The notes beneath the pieces are model-generated. The model was not told the origin of the DNA. It ran no database searches and saw only the letters and a program-made list of their open reading frames with translations. The translations under genes were made by a program, and so were the position numbers. A stretch of DNA of 9,603 nt from Syntrophomonadaceae bacterium (GTDB lineage Bacteria; Bacillota; Syntrophomonadia; Syntrophomonadales; Syntrophomonadaceae). Of the stretch, positions 1 to 7,637 are shown one piece after another (within the stretch, counting starts at the first letter, position 1; every line of letters begins with the position of its first letter). Location of the stretch: contig JAQVWB010000063.1 of the NCBI GenBank assembly GCA_028698695.1, positions 1-9,603 of the forward strand. The letters run 5' to 3'.

Positions 1-296
1 CGGTCAGTCAAGCGAAACATTTCATCGCCATAGACTGACCAGCGACCGGATTGCTCCCATAATTCACGCGGTTGAATAATTGGCATAATTACTTCCTGAC
101 CGCCTGCCCGATCCATTTCCTCGCGAACTATATTCATAACTTTCTTTAAAACTCGATTAGCTAAAGGAAGATAGGAGTAAACTCCGGCGGTAGCTTTACG
201 AATATAACCTGCCCGTAATAATAATTGATGACTGGCGGTTTCAGCCTCACTGGGAACCTCCCGTAGCGTAGGACAAAATAATTGTGAATACTTCAA
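1..296 (-). CDS. proS: Prolyl-tRNA synthetase, N-terminal part (cut by left edge)
   Basis: This class II aminoacyl-tRNA synthetase charges tRNA-Pro with proline in the cytoplasm. Only the first 98 residues are visible; the rest lies beyond base 1. The start MKYSQLFCPTLREVPSEAE, then an AGYIRKATAGVYSYLPLA stretch and EEMDRAGGQEVIMPIIQP, is the typical ProS N-terminus including the motif 1 region. The start is a TTG at 296-294 that overlaps the ispG stop in a shared TTGA. A strong GGAGG (306-310) sits 9 nt upstream, inside the last codons of ispG, so the start is well supported and translation is probably coupled to ispG. The family assignment is firm by motif recognition; the catalytic core and the editing domain cannot be judged from this window. 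Confidence 0.95.
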   Translation of the reverse strand, partial: MKYSQLFCPTLREVPSEAETASHQLLLRAGYIRKATAGVYSYLPLANRVLKKVMNIVREEMDRAGGQEVIMPIIQPRELWEQSGRWSVYGDEMFRLTD

Positions 297-1360
297 GAAT
301 CTGTGCCTCCTTTTTCAACCTCCTGATATATCTCTTTCAACAGTTCGTTTACTAAGTCTTGCTCGCGTATTTTTCTGACTGCCTGTCCCTGCTTAAATAG
401 CAAACCGGCACCGCTGCCACCGGCAATGCCAATATCTGCTTCTCTGGCTTCTCCAGGTCCGTTAACCACACATCCCATCACCGCAATTTTTATTGGCTGT
501 TCAATATGACGGGTAAGACGGTCAACTTCCTCAGCAGTATTTATTAGATCAAATTGACAACGACCACAACTGGGACAGGAGATTAATTCTACCCCCCGAT
601 TCCTTAAACCAAGGCTTCTTAATATTTCATATCCGGCCCATACTTCCTCGACCGGGTCAGCAGTAAGCGATACACGAATGGTATCACCAATTCCCTCGTT
701 TAATAATATTCCTATCCCCATGGCCGATTTTATTAACGCCCGATCTTTGGTCCCCGCCTCAGTAATTCCTACATGCAGCGGGTAGTCTACCTTACTGGCT
801 AATAGCTTATAGGCTTCTATGGTTAGCAGTACTGAAGAAGCTTTTAAGGAGACTTTAATATCATTAAAGCCGATGTCTTCAAGCATTTTTATATTATCCA
901 TGGCACTTTCAACCATAGCCTCAGCACATACTTGTCCATATTTCTCCAACAGTTGGCGATCAAGCGAACCGGCATTCACACCTATGCGTATAGGCAACTT
1001 TCGTTCCCGACAGGCAGCAACTACTTCTTTTACGCGCTCAGCTTTCATATTACCCGGATTAATGCGCAACCCATCAGCGCCGGATTCAATACTGCCCAAT
1101 GCCAGACGATGATCAAAATGAATATCAGCTATTAGCGGAATATTAATTTGTGCTTTTATATCAGCTATCGCAGCAGCAGCTTCGGTATCTATTACTGCCA
1201 CTCGAACTATTTCACAACCGGCCGCTTCCAATGCCAAAATTTGTCTGACAGTCGCAGCCACATCTCTGGTGTCGGTATTAGTCATGGATTGAACTATGAT
1301 GGGGTTATCTCCACCAATAAGTACATTCCCAACTTTAATAACTCTCGAAAGGCGTCTCAT
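293..1360 (-). CDS. ispG: 4-hydroxy-3-methylbut-2-enyl diphosphate synthase (IspG/GcpE)
   Basis: IspG is an iron-sulfur enzyme of the MEP isoprenoid pathway that converts methylerythritol cyclodiphosphate to HMBPP. The 355-residue protein has the short bacterial layout: an N-terminal TIM-barrel beginning KVGNVLIGG and QSMTNTDTRD, and a C-terminal cluster domain. The [4Fe-4S] ligands are visible as SCPSC (Cys262, Cys265) and GCVVNGPGEA (Cys297 and Glu304), spaced as in the E. coli enzyme. The ATG start lies 3 bp after the rseP stop, with a modest AAAGGG site (1368-1373) 7 nt upstream. Its 3' end overlaps proS by 4 bp and carries the proS ribosome site. With dxr three genes upstream, two MEP steps sit in one transcription unit. 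The enzyme should be oxygen-sensitive and need an electron donor, which is not encoded here. Confidence 0.97.
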   Translation of the reverse strand: MRRLSRVIKVGNVLIGGDNPIIVQSMTNTDTRDVAATVRQILALEAAGCEIVRVAVIDTEAAAAIADIKAQINIPLIADIHFDHRLALGSIESGADGLRINPGNMKAERVKEVVAACRERKLPIRIGVNAGSLDRQLLEKYGQVCAEAMVESAMDNIKMLEDIGFNDIKVSLKASSVLLTIEAYKLLASKVDYPLHVGITEAGTKDRALIKSAMGIGILLNEGIGDTIRVSLTADPVEEVWAGYEILRSLGLRNRGVELISCPSCGRCQFDLINTAEEVDRLTRHIEQPIKIAVMGCVVNGPGEAREADIGIAGGSGAGLLFKQGQAVRKIREQDLVNELLKEIYQEVEKGGTDS

Positions 1361-1363
1361 CTG

Positions 1364-2392
1364 TTAACCCTTTATTAAACGCATAATGTCATTATAGGTA
1401 ACTACTACAATTAACAACATTAAAAATACAAAACCAATGAAATGGATAAGTCCTTCTTTTTCGGGCTCCATGGGTTTTCTTCTGATTGCTTCTATAATAG
1501 CAAAAACAATCTTGCTTCCATCCAAGGCTGGAAACGGCAGCAGATTTATTATGCCAAGATTTATACTCAGAAAAGCTGCAAATGTCAGTAAAAATACACT
1601 TCCCACCTGAGCAGCTTCGCCAACCAATTGAGTGATTCCTACTGGGCCGGCTAAGTCACCGGCGGAGGCCCCTCCACTTATAAGAGTCCACAGTCCAATC
1701 AGCATCAATCTGGTCAAATCATAAGTTTGCAGCATGCCTATTTTTACCGCTTGAAATATTCCCTGTTTTTCATAAATTACTGAACCAAGTACCCCAATTA
1801 CAGGGGTACCGGTACTCTCGTTCAATTCAGCAGAAACATTGATATTTTTTATTTGGTTATTCCGTTCTACTTTAAATTCCATAGGCGTACCTGCTGGAGT
1901 CGAGGCAATTTGTTCAGTAAACTCATTCCAGGTAGCAACTTGCTGACCGTTAACTGCCATTATACGGTCATTTTCCTGTAATCCTGCCACAGCTGCCGGT
2001 TTATCAGGTAGTATTTTACCGAGAATCGGTTGTGGAGAACTTGAAGGTATACCAATAATTGAGTAAGTTAAAATAAAAATTAACAAAGCCAAAACAAAAT
2101 TCATAAAAGGACCGGCAAAGGACACCCGAATCTTTTCCAAAGGAGTACGCTGACTAAATCCCTGTGGATCACTGTAGTCAGAATCTTCACCGGACATTCG
2201 TACAAAACCACCCAGGGGAATTAGTCGCAATGAATAATCTACCCCACCGCGATTTATGGAAAATAATTTATAACCAAATCCCAGGCTAAATTCATGAACC
2301 GGGATACCCACCCGCCTGGCGGCTATAAAATGCCCCCACTCATGGGCCAGAATTAATACGGCAATAATAATTAGCGTCATTACCACGCTCAT
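1364..2392 (-). CDS. rseP: Site-2 family intramembrane zinc metalloprotease (RseP/RasP)
   Basis: This membrane protease of family M50 cuts transmembrane segments, classically anti-sigma factors and leftover signal peptides. The substrate here is unknown. The 342-residue protein shows the zinc motif HEWGH (residues 17-21) inside the first membrane segment and the third ligand in the LDG motif (290-292). A second hydrophobic helix follows at about 93-115. A single PDZ-like region spans roughly 120-190 (DKPAAVAGLQENDRIMAVNG), and at least two more hydrophobic segments lie near the C-terminus. One PDZ domain is the usual Gram-positive form; the E. coli protein has two. The ATG overlaps the dxr stop by one base (TAATG). 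A strong GGAGG (2402-2406) lies 9 nt upstream inside dxr. The place between dxr and ispG/proS is conserved in Firmicutes. Confidence 0.96.
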   Translation of the reverse strand: MSVVMTLIIIAVLILAHEWGHFIAARRVGIPVHEFSLGFGYKLFSINRGGVDYSLRLIPLGGFVRMSGEDSDYSDPQGFSQRTPLEKIRVSFAGPFMNFVLALLIFILTYSIIGIPSSSPQPILGKILPDKPAAVAGLQENDRIMAVNGQQVATWNEFTEQIASTPAGTPMEFKVERNNQIKNINVSAELNESTGTPVIGVLGSVIYEKQGIFQAVKIGMLQTYDLTRLMLIGLWTLISGGASAGDLAGPVGITQLVGEAAQVGSVFLLTFAAFLSINLGIINLLPFPALDGSKIVFAIIEAIRRKPMEPEKEGLIHFIGFVFLMLLIVVVTYNDIMRLIKG

Positions 2393-3549
2393 TAGGAAAT
2401 ACCTCCTCTGTTAATTATATCTTCAGTCATTATGCGAGCCCATTTATCTACAGATAATATCTCCTCCAGACCTGGCTCGGAAATGGTATCATGTCGATTC
2501 ATTACTTGTTCAACCAACCGGGGAATTATGTTAAAACCTATTTTGCCTCCTAAAAAATATTGTACCGCAATTTCGTTGGCTGCATTAAGCACGGCTGGCA
2601 TAGTCCCGCCAGTTCGACCGGCTGCATAGGCCAACTCCAAAGCCGGGAAACGTTTCACATCCGGAGCCTGGAACTCCAGGGCGGCTAATTTGGTAAAATC
2701 CAGTTGCTGTGCGGCAGACGGTATTCGCTGCGGATAAGTAAAGGCATATTGAATAGGTATACGCATATCGGCTGCTCCCAGATGAGCGAGAAATGCACCA
2801 TCAACCAGTTCTACCATGGAATGAACTATACTTTGCCGGTGTACCAGCACCCCTATATCAGTATAACCTACCCCAAATAAATGATGGGCTTCAATAACTT
2901 CCAGACCTTTATTCATCAGGGTGGCTGAGTCAATTGTAATCTTGGGTCCCATAGACGAGTTGGGATGACAAAGAGCCATTTCTATACTAACATTTTCAAG
3001 CTGTTGCTCCGAAAAATCCCTGAAAGGGCCGCCGGAAGCAGTAAGCCAGATTTTATGCAAATTATCATTTTCACCCTGTAAGCACTGAAATATAGCTGAA
3101 TGTTCACTGTCTACCGGGATCAGGGTAATACTGTTTTTCTTAATCTCCTTCATTACAAAATTGCCTGCTGTTACCAACGTTTCCTTGTTCGCCAGCGCAA
3201 TACGTTTTTGGGCTTTTATGGCAGCCATGGTCGGCATAATACCAATTGCCCCACTTACCGCCACTAAAACAATATCAGCTTCAGGCCAGGCAGCTATGGC
3301 GGATAAGCCCTCCAGACCTGACAATAATTCAATTTTGTCAGATATTAATTTTTTTAACGCCGGATAAGCATCATTATCTCCAACTGCTATAGCTTTAGGT
3401 TTATATTGTTCAGCCTGTACAGCCAGGAGATTTATTTCATCCCGGGCAGCTAATCCTACTACCTGGAACCGATCACTATGCTGGTCAATTACCTGCAGAG
3501 CCTGTAATCCAATTGAACCGGTTGAACCCAGTATTACTATATTAATCAA
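2392..3549 (-). CDS. dxr: 1-deoxy-D-xylulose 5-phosphate reductoisomerase (Dxr/IspC)
   Basis: Dxr makes 2-C-methylerythritol 4-phosphate from DXP using NADPH and a divalent metal, the committed step of the MEP pathway and the fosmidomycin target. Seen: the dinucleotide-binding GSTGSIG near residue 8, ALANKETLV, metal-binding VDSEHSAIFQCLQG (Asp147, Glu149), the SGGPFRD loop, HPNSSMGPKITIDSATLMNK and GLEVIEAHHLF. I place the start at TTG 3549, giving 385 residues that begin MINIVILGSTGSIG as in the family. The frame stays open to another TTG at 3564, but that has no ribosome site and would add five atypical residues. The chosen TTG overlaps the preceding stop as TTGA and has GGGGG (3558-3562) 8 nt upstream. 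The downstream end overlaps rseP by one base. Confidence 0.95.
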   Translation of the reverse strand: MINIVILGSTGSIGLQALQVIDQHSDRFQVVGLAARDEINLLAVQAEQYKPKAIAVGDNDAYPALKKLISDKIELLSGLEGLSAIAAWPEADIVLVAVSGAIGIMPTMAAIKAQKRIALANKETLVTAGNFVMKEIKKNSITLIPVDSEHSAIFQCLQGENDNLHKIWLTASGGPFRDFSEQQLENVSIEMALCHPNSSMGPKITIDSATLMNKGLEVIEAHHLFGVGYTDIGVLVHRQSIVHSMVELVDGAFLAHLGAADMRIPIQYAFTYPQRIPSAAQQLDFTKLAALEFQAPDVKRFPALELAYAAGRTGGTMPAVLNAANEIAVQYFLGGKIGFNIIPRLVEQVMNRHDTISEPGLEEILSVDKWARIMTEDIINRGGIS

Positions 3550-4664
3550 CGATTTTGCCCCCAATTAATTTTATCAAAAACGCCGGCACGATAACTGGCG
3601 ATAAATATGACTACCAGTACAGGTCCCATAATCATACCAACTATTCCCGCTATTTGCAGACCAATGTATAAGGATACCAGGGTAGCCAGAGGATGTAAGC
3701 CGATATTATCACCCACAATTTTGGGTTCCATAAATTGTCTGGTTACCGATATGATTATATAGACAATAGTAAGTCCTATAGCCATACTGGTTTTTCCAAT
3801 TATAAACTGCCAGATTATCCAGGGTATAAACAAAATGCCTGGGCCTAATATTGGCAATATATCCAATAAACCTACCAGAATACCAATAGTTAAAATGTAT
3901 TTTACGCCCAGAATTTTAAGGGAAATAATGGTCAGTATAGCCGTAATAGTTATTAAAATACTGTAGGCTTTTAAAAAGCCGGTTAAAGCCTTGAATAATT
4001 CCGAGAACACCCTTCTGGTAGCAGAACGGGCATCTCCCGGGAGCAAATGTAATATAAATCGGCTTAATACTGCGCGATCTTTTATAATGAAAAAAGTAGC
4101 TACCGTAGCAATCATTATTAAAATAAATATACTCGGCAATTTAGCAAATACTTGCATTAATATATCCAAACTGCCGTTTACAATTTCTTTTAAAGTTTCA
4201 ATACCCCCCTGCATGTTTTCCTGTATGGCATTTTGAACCTCAGGTGGCAAATCCAATTGCAGATACAAGAGGCGGAAATCACTGATTGTATTCATAAATC
4301 CGGTTATAACCTGGTCTGAATATGAGGCTATATAAGGGTATAAACTGGTTAAATCCTTTATAATCATGGATATTAATGAAGAAACAATTAATATAAAGCC
4401 ACCTACTACAGTCAGCAAGCTGAAAACAACTGCCCAGTTACGCTTAAACCGCAGACGATTTTCAAATACTATTACTACCGGTTCGATAATAACAGCTAAT
4501 AACACTGCAATTATAAAAGGTAAGAACAATACGGGAATACAAGCTAAAATCTTACCGAGTATCGGAAAAACATAACTAAATAACAAATATACAGCTACCA
4601 GGCTCAGTACCAATATAGCGATTTTAACCAATAGTTTCAGATATTTTTGCAGTTCAGGATCCAT
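3546..4664 (-). CDS. AI-2E family transporter-like membrane protein
   Basis: This polytopic inner-membrane protein of 372 residues belongs to the AI-2E (PF01594, YhhT/YdiK/YtvI-like) family. Members have been linked to signal export and to Na+/H+ antiport, so the substrate is unknown. Seen: hydrophobic helices at about residues 11-75 (two or three), a long soluble stretch with DLTSLYPYIASYSDQVI, a pair of helices around FILIMIATVATFFIIKDRAV, and a C-terminal bundle including GILVGLLDILPILGPGILF and YIGLQIAGIVGMIMGPV, typical of the family. I choose ATG 4664: GGGG (4674-4677) of a GGGGTGA site is 9 nt away, whereas the upstream GTG at 4670 would be only 3 nt from it. It starts 20 bp after cdsA and overlaps dxr by 4 bp, so it is co-transcribed with envelope-lipid genes. 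That suggests, but does not prove, an envelope role. Confidence 0.88.
   Translation of the reverse strand: MDPELQKYLKLLVKIAILVLSLVAVYLLFSYVFPILGKILACIPVLFLPFIIAVLLAVIIEPVVIVFENRLRFKRNWAVVFSLLTVVGGFILIVSSLISMIIKDLTSLYPYIASYSDQVITGFMNTISDFRLLYLQLDLPPEVQNAIQENMQGGIETLKEIVNGSLDILMQVFAKLPSIFILIMIATVATFFIIKDRAVLSRFILHLLPGDARSATRRVFSELFKALTGFLKAYSILITITAILTIISLKILGVKYILTIGILVGLLDILPILGPGILFIPWIIWQFIIGKTSMAIGLTIVYIIISVTRQFMEPKIVGDNIGLHPLATLVSLYIGLQIAGIVGMIMGPVLVVIFIASYRAGVFDKINWGQNR
3558..3562 (-). promoter_or_regulatory. Ribosome binding site of dxr (all-G type), decides the start
   Basis: The mRNA-sense run GGGGG lies 8 nt before TTG 3549 and inside the last codons of the AI-2E-type gene. It can pair with the CCUCC anti-Shine-Dalgarno through one G-U pair. 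No such site precedes the alternative TTG at 3564, so it supports the shorter Dxr. Confidence 0.6.
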
Positions 4665-4684
4665 GAACACTCACCCCTTTTAAT

Positions 4685-5464
4685 CTATATGGCATAAATC
4701 ACAAAATAATATACTATCGGTACTACGAGGATAAAACTGTCAAAACGGTCCAATATTCCACCATGACCAGGAATAAGAGTCCCACTGTCCTTGGCACCCA
4801 TATATCTTTTTAAACCGGAAATGAACAAATCGCCAAATTGTGCGCCTGTACTGGCCAATACTCCCAATAAGACAAATAACAGCGGAAAGGATGACATGAA
4901 GAAAAATTGATAAAACAGCAAAGCTATTATGACCGACATTATAATACCGCCTGCCGCACCTTCCCAGGTTTTATTAGGACTAAGCAGGGGTGACATTTTA
5001 TGTTTTCCCCATCTGCTGCCGGCCAAATAACCACCGATATCACTGGCCCAGGTTAAGAGAAAAGCAAACATTATCAACATAAATCCCTGTTCCATAATCG
5101 AGATTCTAAGCGCATAGCTAAGTAAAAAACCGCAGTATCCGGCAAAAAATATACTTATACCCGTGGAAGCAAAATCTATTCCCGGATAAGCCATAACCGA
5201 AATAATTACGACCAACATGATGCCCAGGAAAAACAAAAATTCCTGATTAGGTATTGAGCTGTATAAGGAAAGGAATAGCAATAACATTACATAGCCTGGC
5301 AGGACCAGAGGAATAAACCCTTTAGCCTGCATCATAATAAATAATTCCCTTAAGGCCAAAAAAGCCAATAATAGAAAAAAGGCTATCCGATAATAACTGC
5401 CCAAATACATTATTGCTACTAGAAGAGGTGCACCAATTAAAGCGGTGATTACTCTGGTTTTCAA
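4685..5464 (-). CDS. cdsA: Phosphatidate cytidylyltransferase (CDP-diacylglycerol synthase)
   Basis: CdsA makes CDP-diacylglycerol from CTP and phosphatidic acid at the membrane, feeding phospholipid synthesis. The 259-residue protein is hydrophobic through most of its length, with about seven or eight membrane segments. Near the C-terminus (residues 216-242) it carries the complete family signature: SGLKR, then KDSG, then PGHGGILDRFD, including the conserved Lys, Asp and HGG residues. The motif DIGGYLAGSRWGKHKMSPL and SPNKTWEGAAGG before it are also typical. The start is TTG 5464, with AAGGCAGG (5473-5480) 8 nt upstream and no competing in-frame start before a stop. It lies 18 bp after uppS, the classical order. 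Confidence 0.97.
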   Translation of the reverse strand: MKTRVITALIGAPLLVAIMYLGSYYRIAFFLLLAFLALRELFIMMQAKGFIPLVLPGYVMLLLFLSLYSSIPNQEFLFFLGIMLVVIISVMAYPGIDFASTGISIFFAGYCGFLLSYALRISIMEQGFMLIMFAFLLTWASDIGGYLAGSRWGKHKMSPLLSPNKTWEGAAGGIIMSVIIALLFYQFFFMSSFPLLFVLLGVLASTGAQFGDLFISGLKRYMGAKDSGTLIPGHGGILDRFDSFILVVPIVYYFVIYAI

Positions 5465-5482
5465 TATTTCAACCTGCCTTTT

Positions 5483-6250
5483 TTAAGTTAGTCCTCCAAA
5501 ACGTCTTTCTCTTTGCCCATAATCACTAATTGCTCTTAAAAGCTCTTCCTTAGTAAACTCCGGCCAAAGCTTGGAGGAAAACCATAATTCCGTATAGGCT
5601 ATTTGCCATAATAAAAAATTGCTGATTCTCATTTCACCAGCAGTCCTTATCAACAAATCCGGATCAGGTATATTACAACTGTATAATTCATTGGCAATGG
5701 TTTTCTCATCAATATCGTCAGGGGACAATAAGCCTTTTTGTACCTTTGTGCTGATACCCTGAACCGCCCTGATTATTTCCCGGCGTGCTCCATAATTTAA
5801 AGCAAGATTAAAAACCATACCGGTGTTATCCCTGGTAAGCGATAATGCTTCCTCTACCTGAATCAGACATTCGGAAGGCAAGTCTTGATAAGCCCCAATC
5901 ACATTAATTCTGATATTTTCCTGATGTAATTCCTGCAGTTCTTTCCCCAGATATTCCACGAGGAGTTTCATCAGATAATCCACTTCATCGACTGGACGTT
6001 TCCAATTTTCGGTTGAAAATGCAAATACGGTCAGATATTCAATTCCCAGTTCTGCACACGTTTTCACCGTCGTCTTTAAAGTGGTCATGCCCGCTCTATG
6101 TCCCATAGTTCTTGGCATTAATCTTTTTTTAGCCCACCTGCCGTTACCATCCATGATGATGGCAATATGCCGGGGTAATTGTGATTTATTTATTTTGGGA
6201 GTATTATTCATTTTAATTGAAGCCACTTTAACCCTTCTTCCGGAAACCAT
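5483..6250 (-). CDS. uppS: Undecaprenyl diphosphate synthase (cis-prenyltransferase)
   Basis: UppS adds eight isopentenyl units to farnesyl diphosphate to make the C55 lipid that carries cell-wall precursors. Seen: HIAIIMDGNGRWAKKR with the catalytic Asp in MDGNGRW (residues 33-39), GHRAGM, VFAFSTENWKRP, and near the end DLLIRTAGEMRISNFLLWQ with YTELWF. The frame is open to TTG 6277, but the real start is uncertain. ATG 6250 (255 residues) has GGGGG only 4 nt upstream, and that run is buried in a hairpin. GTG 6226 (247 residues) has AGAAGGG with 5 nt spacing. ATG 6211 (242 residues) best fits the usual N-terminal length but lacks a clear ribosome site. I list 6250 with low certainty. The family assignment is firm. 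It lies between frr and cdsA as in most Firmicutes and uses products of the pathway that includes Dxr and IspG. Confidence 0.95.
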   Translation of the reverse strand: MVSGRRVKVASIKMNNTPKINKSQLPRHIAIIMDGNGRWAKKRLMPRTMGHRAGMTTLKTTVKTCAELGIEYLTVFAFSTENWKRPVDEVDYLMKLLVEYLGKELQELHQENIRINVIGAYQDLPSECLIQVEEALSLTRDNTGMVFNLALNYGARREIIRAVQGISTKVQKGLLSPDDIDEKTIANELYSCNIPDPDLLIRTAGEMRISNFLLWQIAYTELWFSSKLWPEFTKEELLRAISDYGQRERRFGGLT

Positions 6251-6251
6251 A

Positions 6252-6274
6252 ATACCCCCTGATAATGGGGGTAT
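6252..6274 (-). promoter_or_regulatory. Hairpin at the uppS translation start
   Basis: A perfect 8-bp inverted repeat (6252-6259 with 6267-6274, ATACCCCC/GGGGGTAT) encloses a 7-nt loop. In the mRNA the GGGGG arm is the only ribosome-site candidate for ATG 6250 and ends 4 nt before it. There is no U-tract after it, so it is not an ordinary terminator. It may control access to the uppS start, stabilise or process the mRNA between frr and uppS, or be a chance palindrome. The repeat is seen; the role is inferred. Confidence 0.5.
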
Positions 6275-6335
6275 CAATAAACTAATTATAAATATAAACT
6301 ACTGTTAATACCAGCATAAATATGCCCGAACATTA

Positions 6336-6893
6336 CTAGACTTCCATAATATCCTTTTCTTTGGCAGCTAAAATGCTATCAATATCCTTGATAAATTTAT
6401 CAGTGGACTTCTGTACATCATCCATACCCTTTTTACTCTCATCTTCAGATATGGACTTATCTTTTTCCAATGATTTAAGCATATCGTTGGCATCACGACG
6501 AATGTTACGCACCGCCACACGAGCTTCTTCTGACCGTTTTTTTATTAATTTAACCATGTCTTTGCGTCTTTCCTCAGTTAATTGAGGTATGGCAATACGA
6601 ATAACATTGCCATCATTATTAGGATTAACGCCCAAATCTGATTTCATAACCGCTTTCTCTATACTGCCTATACTGTTTTTATCCCATGGTTGTATCACAA
6701 TCAAGCGTGCTTCAGGAACTGTAATATTAGCCAGTTGCGTTAACGGCGTCGGTTCACCATAATAGTCAACCATTATACGGTCCAGCATAGCTGGATTGGC
6801 ACGACCAGCTCGCATGGAAGCCAGGTCTTTGGTTAAATGTTCAATGGTTTTCTTCATTTTTTCTTCAGATTCATTAAGAATATCTTTTACCAT
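6336..6893 (-). CDS. frr: Ribosome recycling factor
   Basis: RRF splits post-termination ribosomes together with EF-G so that subunits can be reused. The 185-residue protein is the standard length. Seen: the helical N-terminus EEKMKKTIEHLTKDLASMRAGRA, the small beta domain YYGEPTPLTQLANITVPEARL (residues 44-64), QPWDKNSI, and the charged C-terminal helices LTEERRKDMVKLIKKR and SLEKDKSISEDE, all characteristic. ATG 6893 is four bases after the pyrH stop. A run of six G (6901-6906) formed by the last pyrH codons sits 7 nt upstream and acts as the ribosome site, so frr is probably coupled to pyrH. Confidence 0.98.
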   Translation of the reverse strand: MVKDILNESEEKMKKTIEHLTKDLASMRAGRANPAMLDRIMVDYYGEPTPLTQLANITVPEARLIVIQPWDKNSIGSIEKAVMKSDLGVNPNNDGNVIRIAIPQLTEERRKDMVKLIKKRSEEARVAVRNIRRDANDMLKSLEKDKSISEDESKKGMDDVQKSTDKFIKDIDSILAAKEKDIMEV

Positions 6894-6897
6894 GTCA

Positions 6898-7614
6898 TTA
6901 CCCCCCTACATAGGTTCCGATATTATCACCCATTACTGCTTTTAGAATATTTCCTTCCCTGGTTAGGTCAAAGACAATAATAGGAATACCATTGTCCATA
7001 CACAGAGACGTCGCAGTAGAATCCATAACTCCCAATCCCTGATTTAATACTTCTATATAACTTAATCTTTCGTATTTAACGGCGTTTGGATTAATAACCG
7101 GATCGGAGTCATATACTCCATCTACTTTCTTGGCCATCAGTATTGCTTCGGCTTCAATTTCTGCAGAACGAAGAGCAGCAGCCGTATCAGTAGAAAAGTA
7201 AGGATTACCGGTACCCGCTGCAAATATTACTACCCGGCCTTTTTCTAAATGACGAATAGCCCGACGCCTGATATAAGGTTCGGCCACTTCCTTCATTTCT
7301 ATGGCACTCATTACCCGGGTACCCATTTCTTCTTTTTCCAGTGCATCCTGTAAAGCCAGGGCATTAATTACCGTAGCCAGCATACCCATATAATCTGCAG
7401 TAGCCCTATCCATACCTTTGGCACTTCCGGCTACCCCACGCCATATATTGCCCCCTCCAACTACAATACCAACCTGGACACCAGTATTAGCAACTTCTAC
7501 AATTTGTCGGGCAATAGAGGTTAAAATATTGTGATCAATACCACTGCCTTGAGTTCCAGCCAATGCTTCTCCACTTAATTTCAGTACGATGCGCTTATAT
7601 TTGGGATTATCCAA
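6898..7614 (-). CDS. pyrH: Uridylate kinase (UMP kinase)
   Basis: PyrH phosphorylates UMP to UDP with ATP, the entry to UTP, CTP and UDP-sugar pools; bacterial members are hexamers controlled by GTP and UTP. This is the amino-acid-kinase fold, unlike the eukaryotic enzyme. Seen: KLSGEAL (12-18), GGGNIWRG (53-60), DYMGMLATVINALALQD (74-90), FAAGTGNPYFSTDTAAALR (131-149) and KKVDGVYDSDP (162-172). Length 238 is normal. The start is TTG 7614, with GGAGG (7622-7626) 7 nt upstream, so the rare start codon is compensated by a near-perfect ribosome site. It lies 23 bp after tsf and 4 bp before frr. Confidence 0.98.
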   Translation of the reverse strand: MDNPKYKRIVLKLSGEALAGTQGSGIDHNILTSIARQIVEVANTGVQVGIVVGGGNIWRGVAGSAKGMDRATADYMGMLATVINALALQDALEKEEMGTRVMSAIEMKEVAEPYIRRRAIRHLEKGRVVIFAAGTGNPYFSTDTAAALRSAEIEAEAILMAKKVDGVYDSDPVINPNAVKYERLSYIEVLNQGLGVMDSTATSLCMDNGIPIIVFDLTREGNILKAVMGDNIGTYVGG

Positions 7615-7637
7615 GTTATTACCTCCCGGATAACAGA

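Noticed and set aside
819..1378. Three short plus-strand open frames opposite ispG (819-1112, 932-1135, 1148-1378)
   Set aside because: They lie wholly or almost wholly antisense to a well-supported gene, have no ribosome sites or family features, and look like shadows of its codon pattern.
6285..6290. TATAAT in mRNA sense between frr and uppS, possible uppS promoter
   Set aside because: The -10 word is perfect but no acceptable -35 lies at 16-18 bp (only TGGTAT or similar), and the stretch is so AT-rich that the word is expected by chance. A start-site map could revive it.
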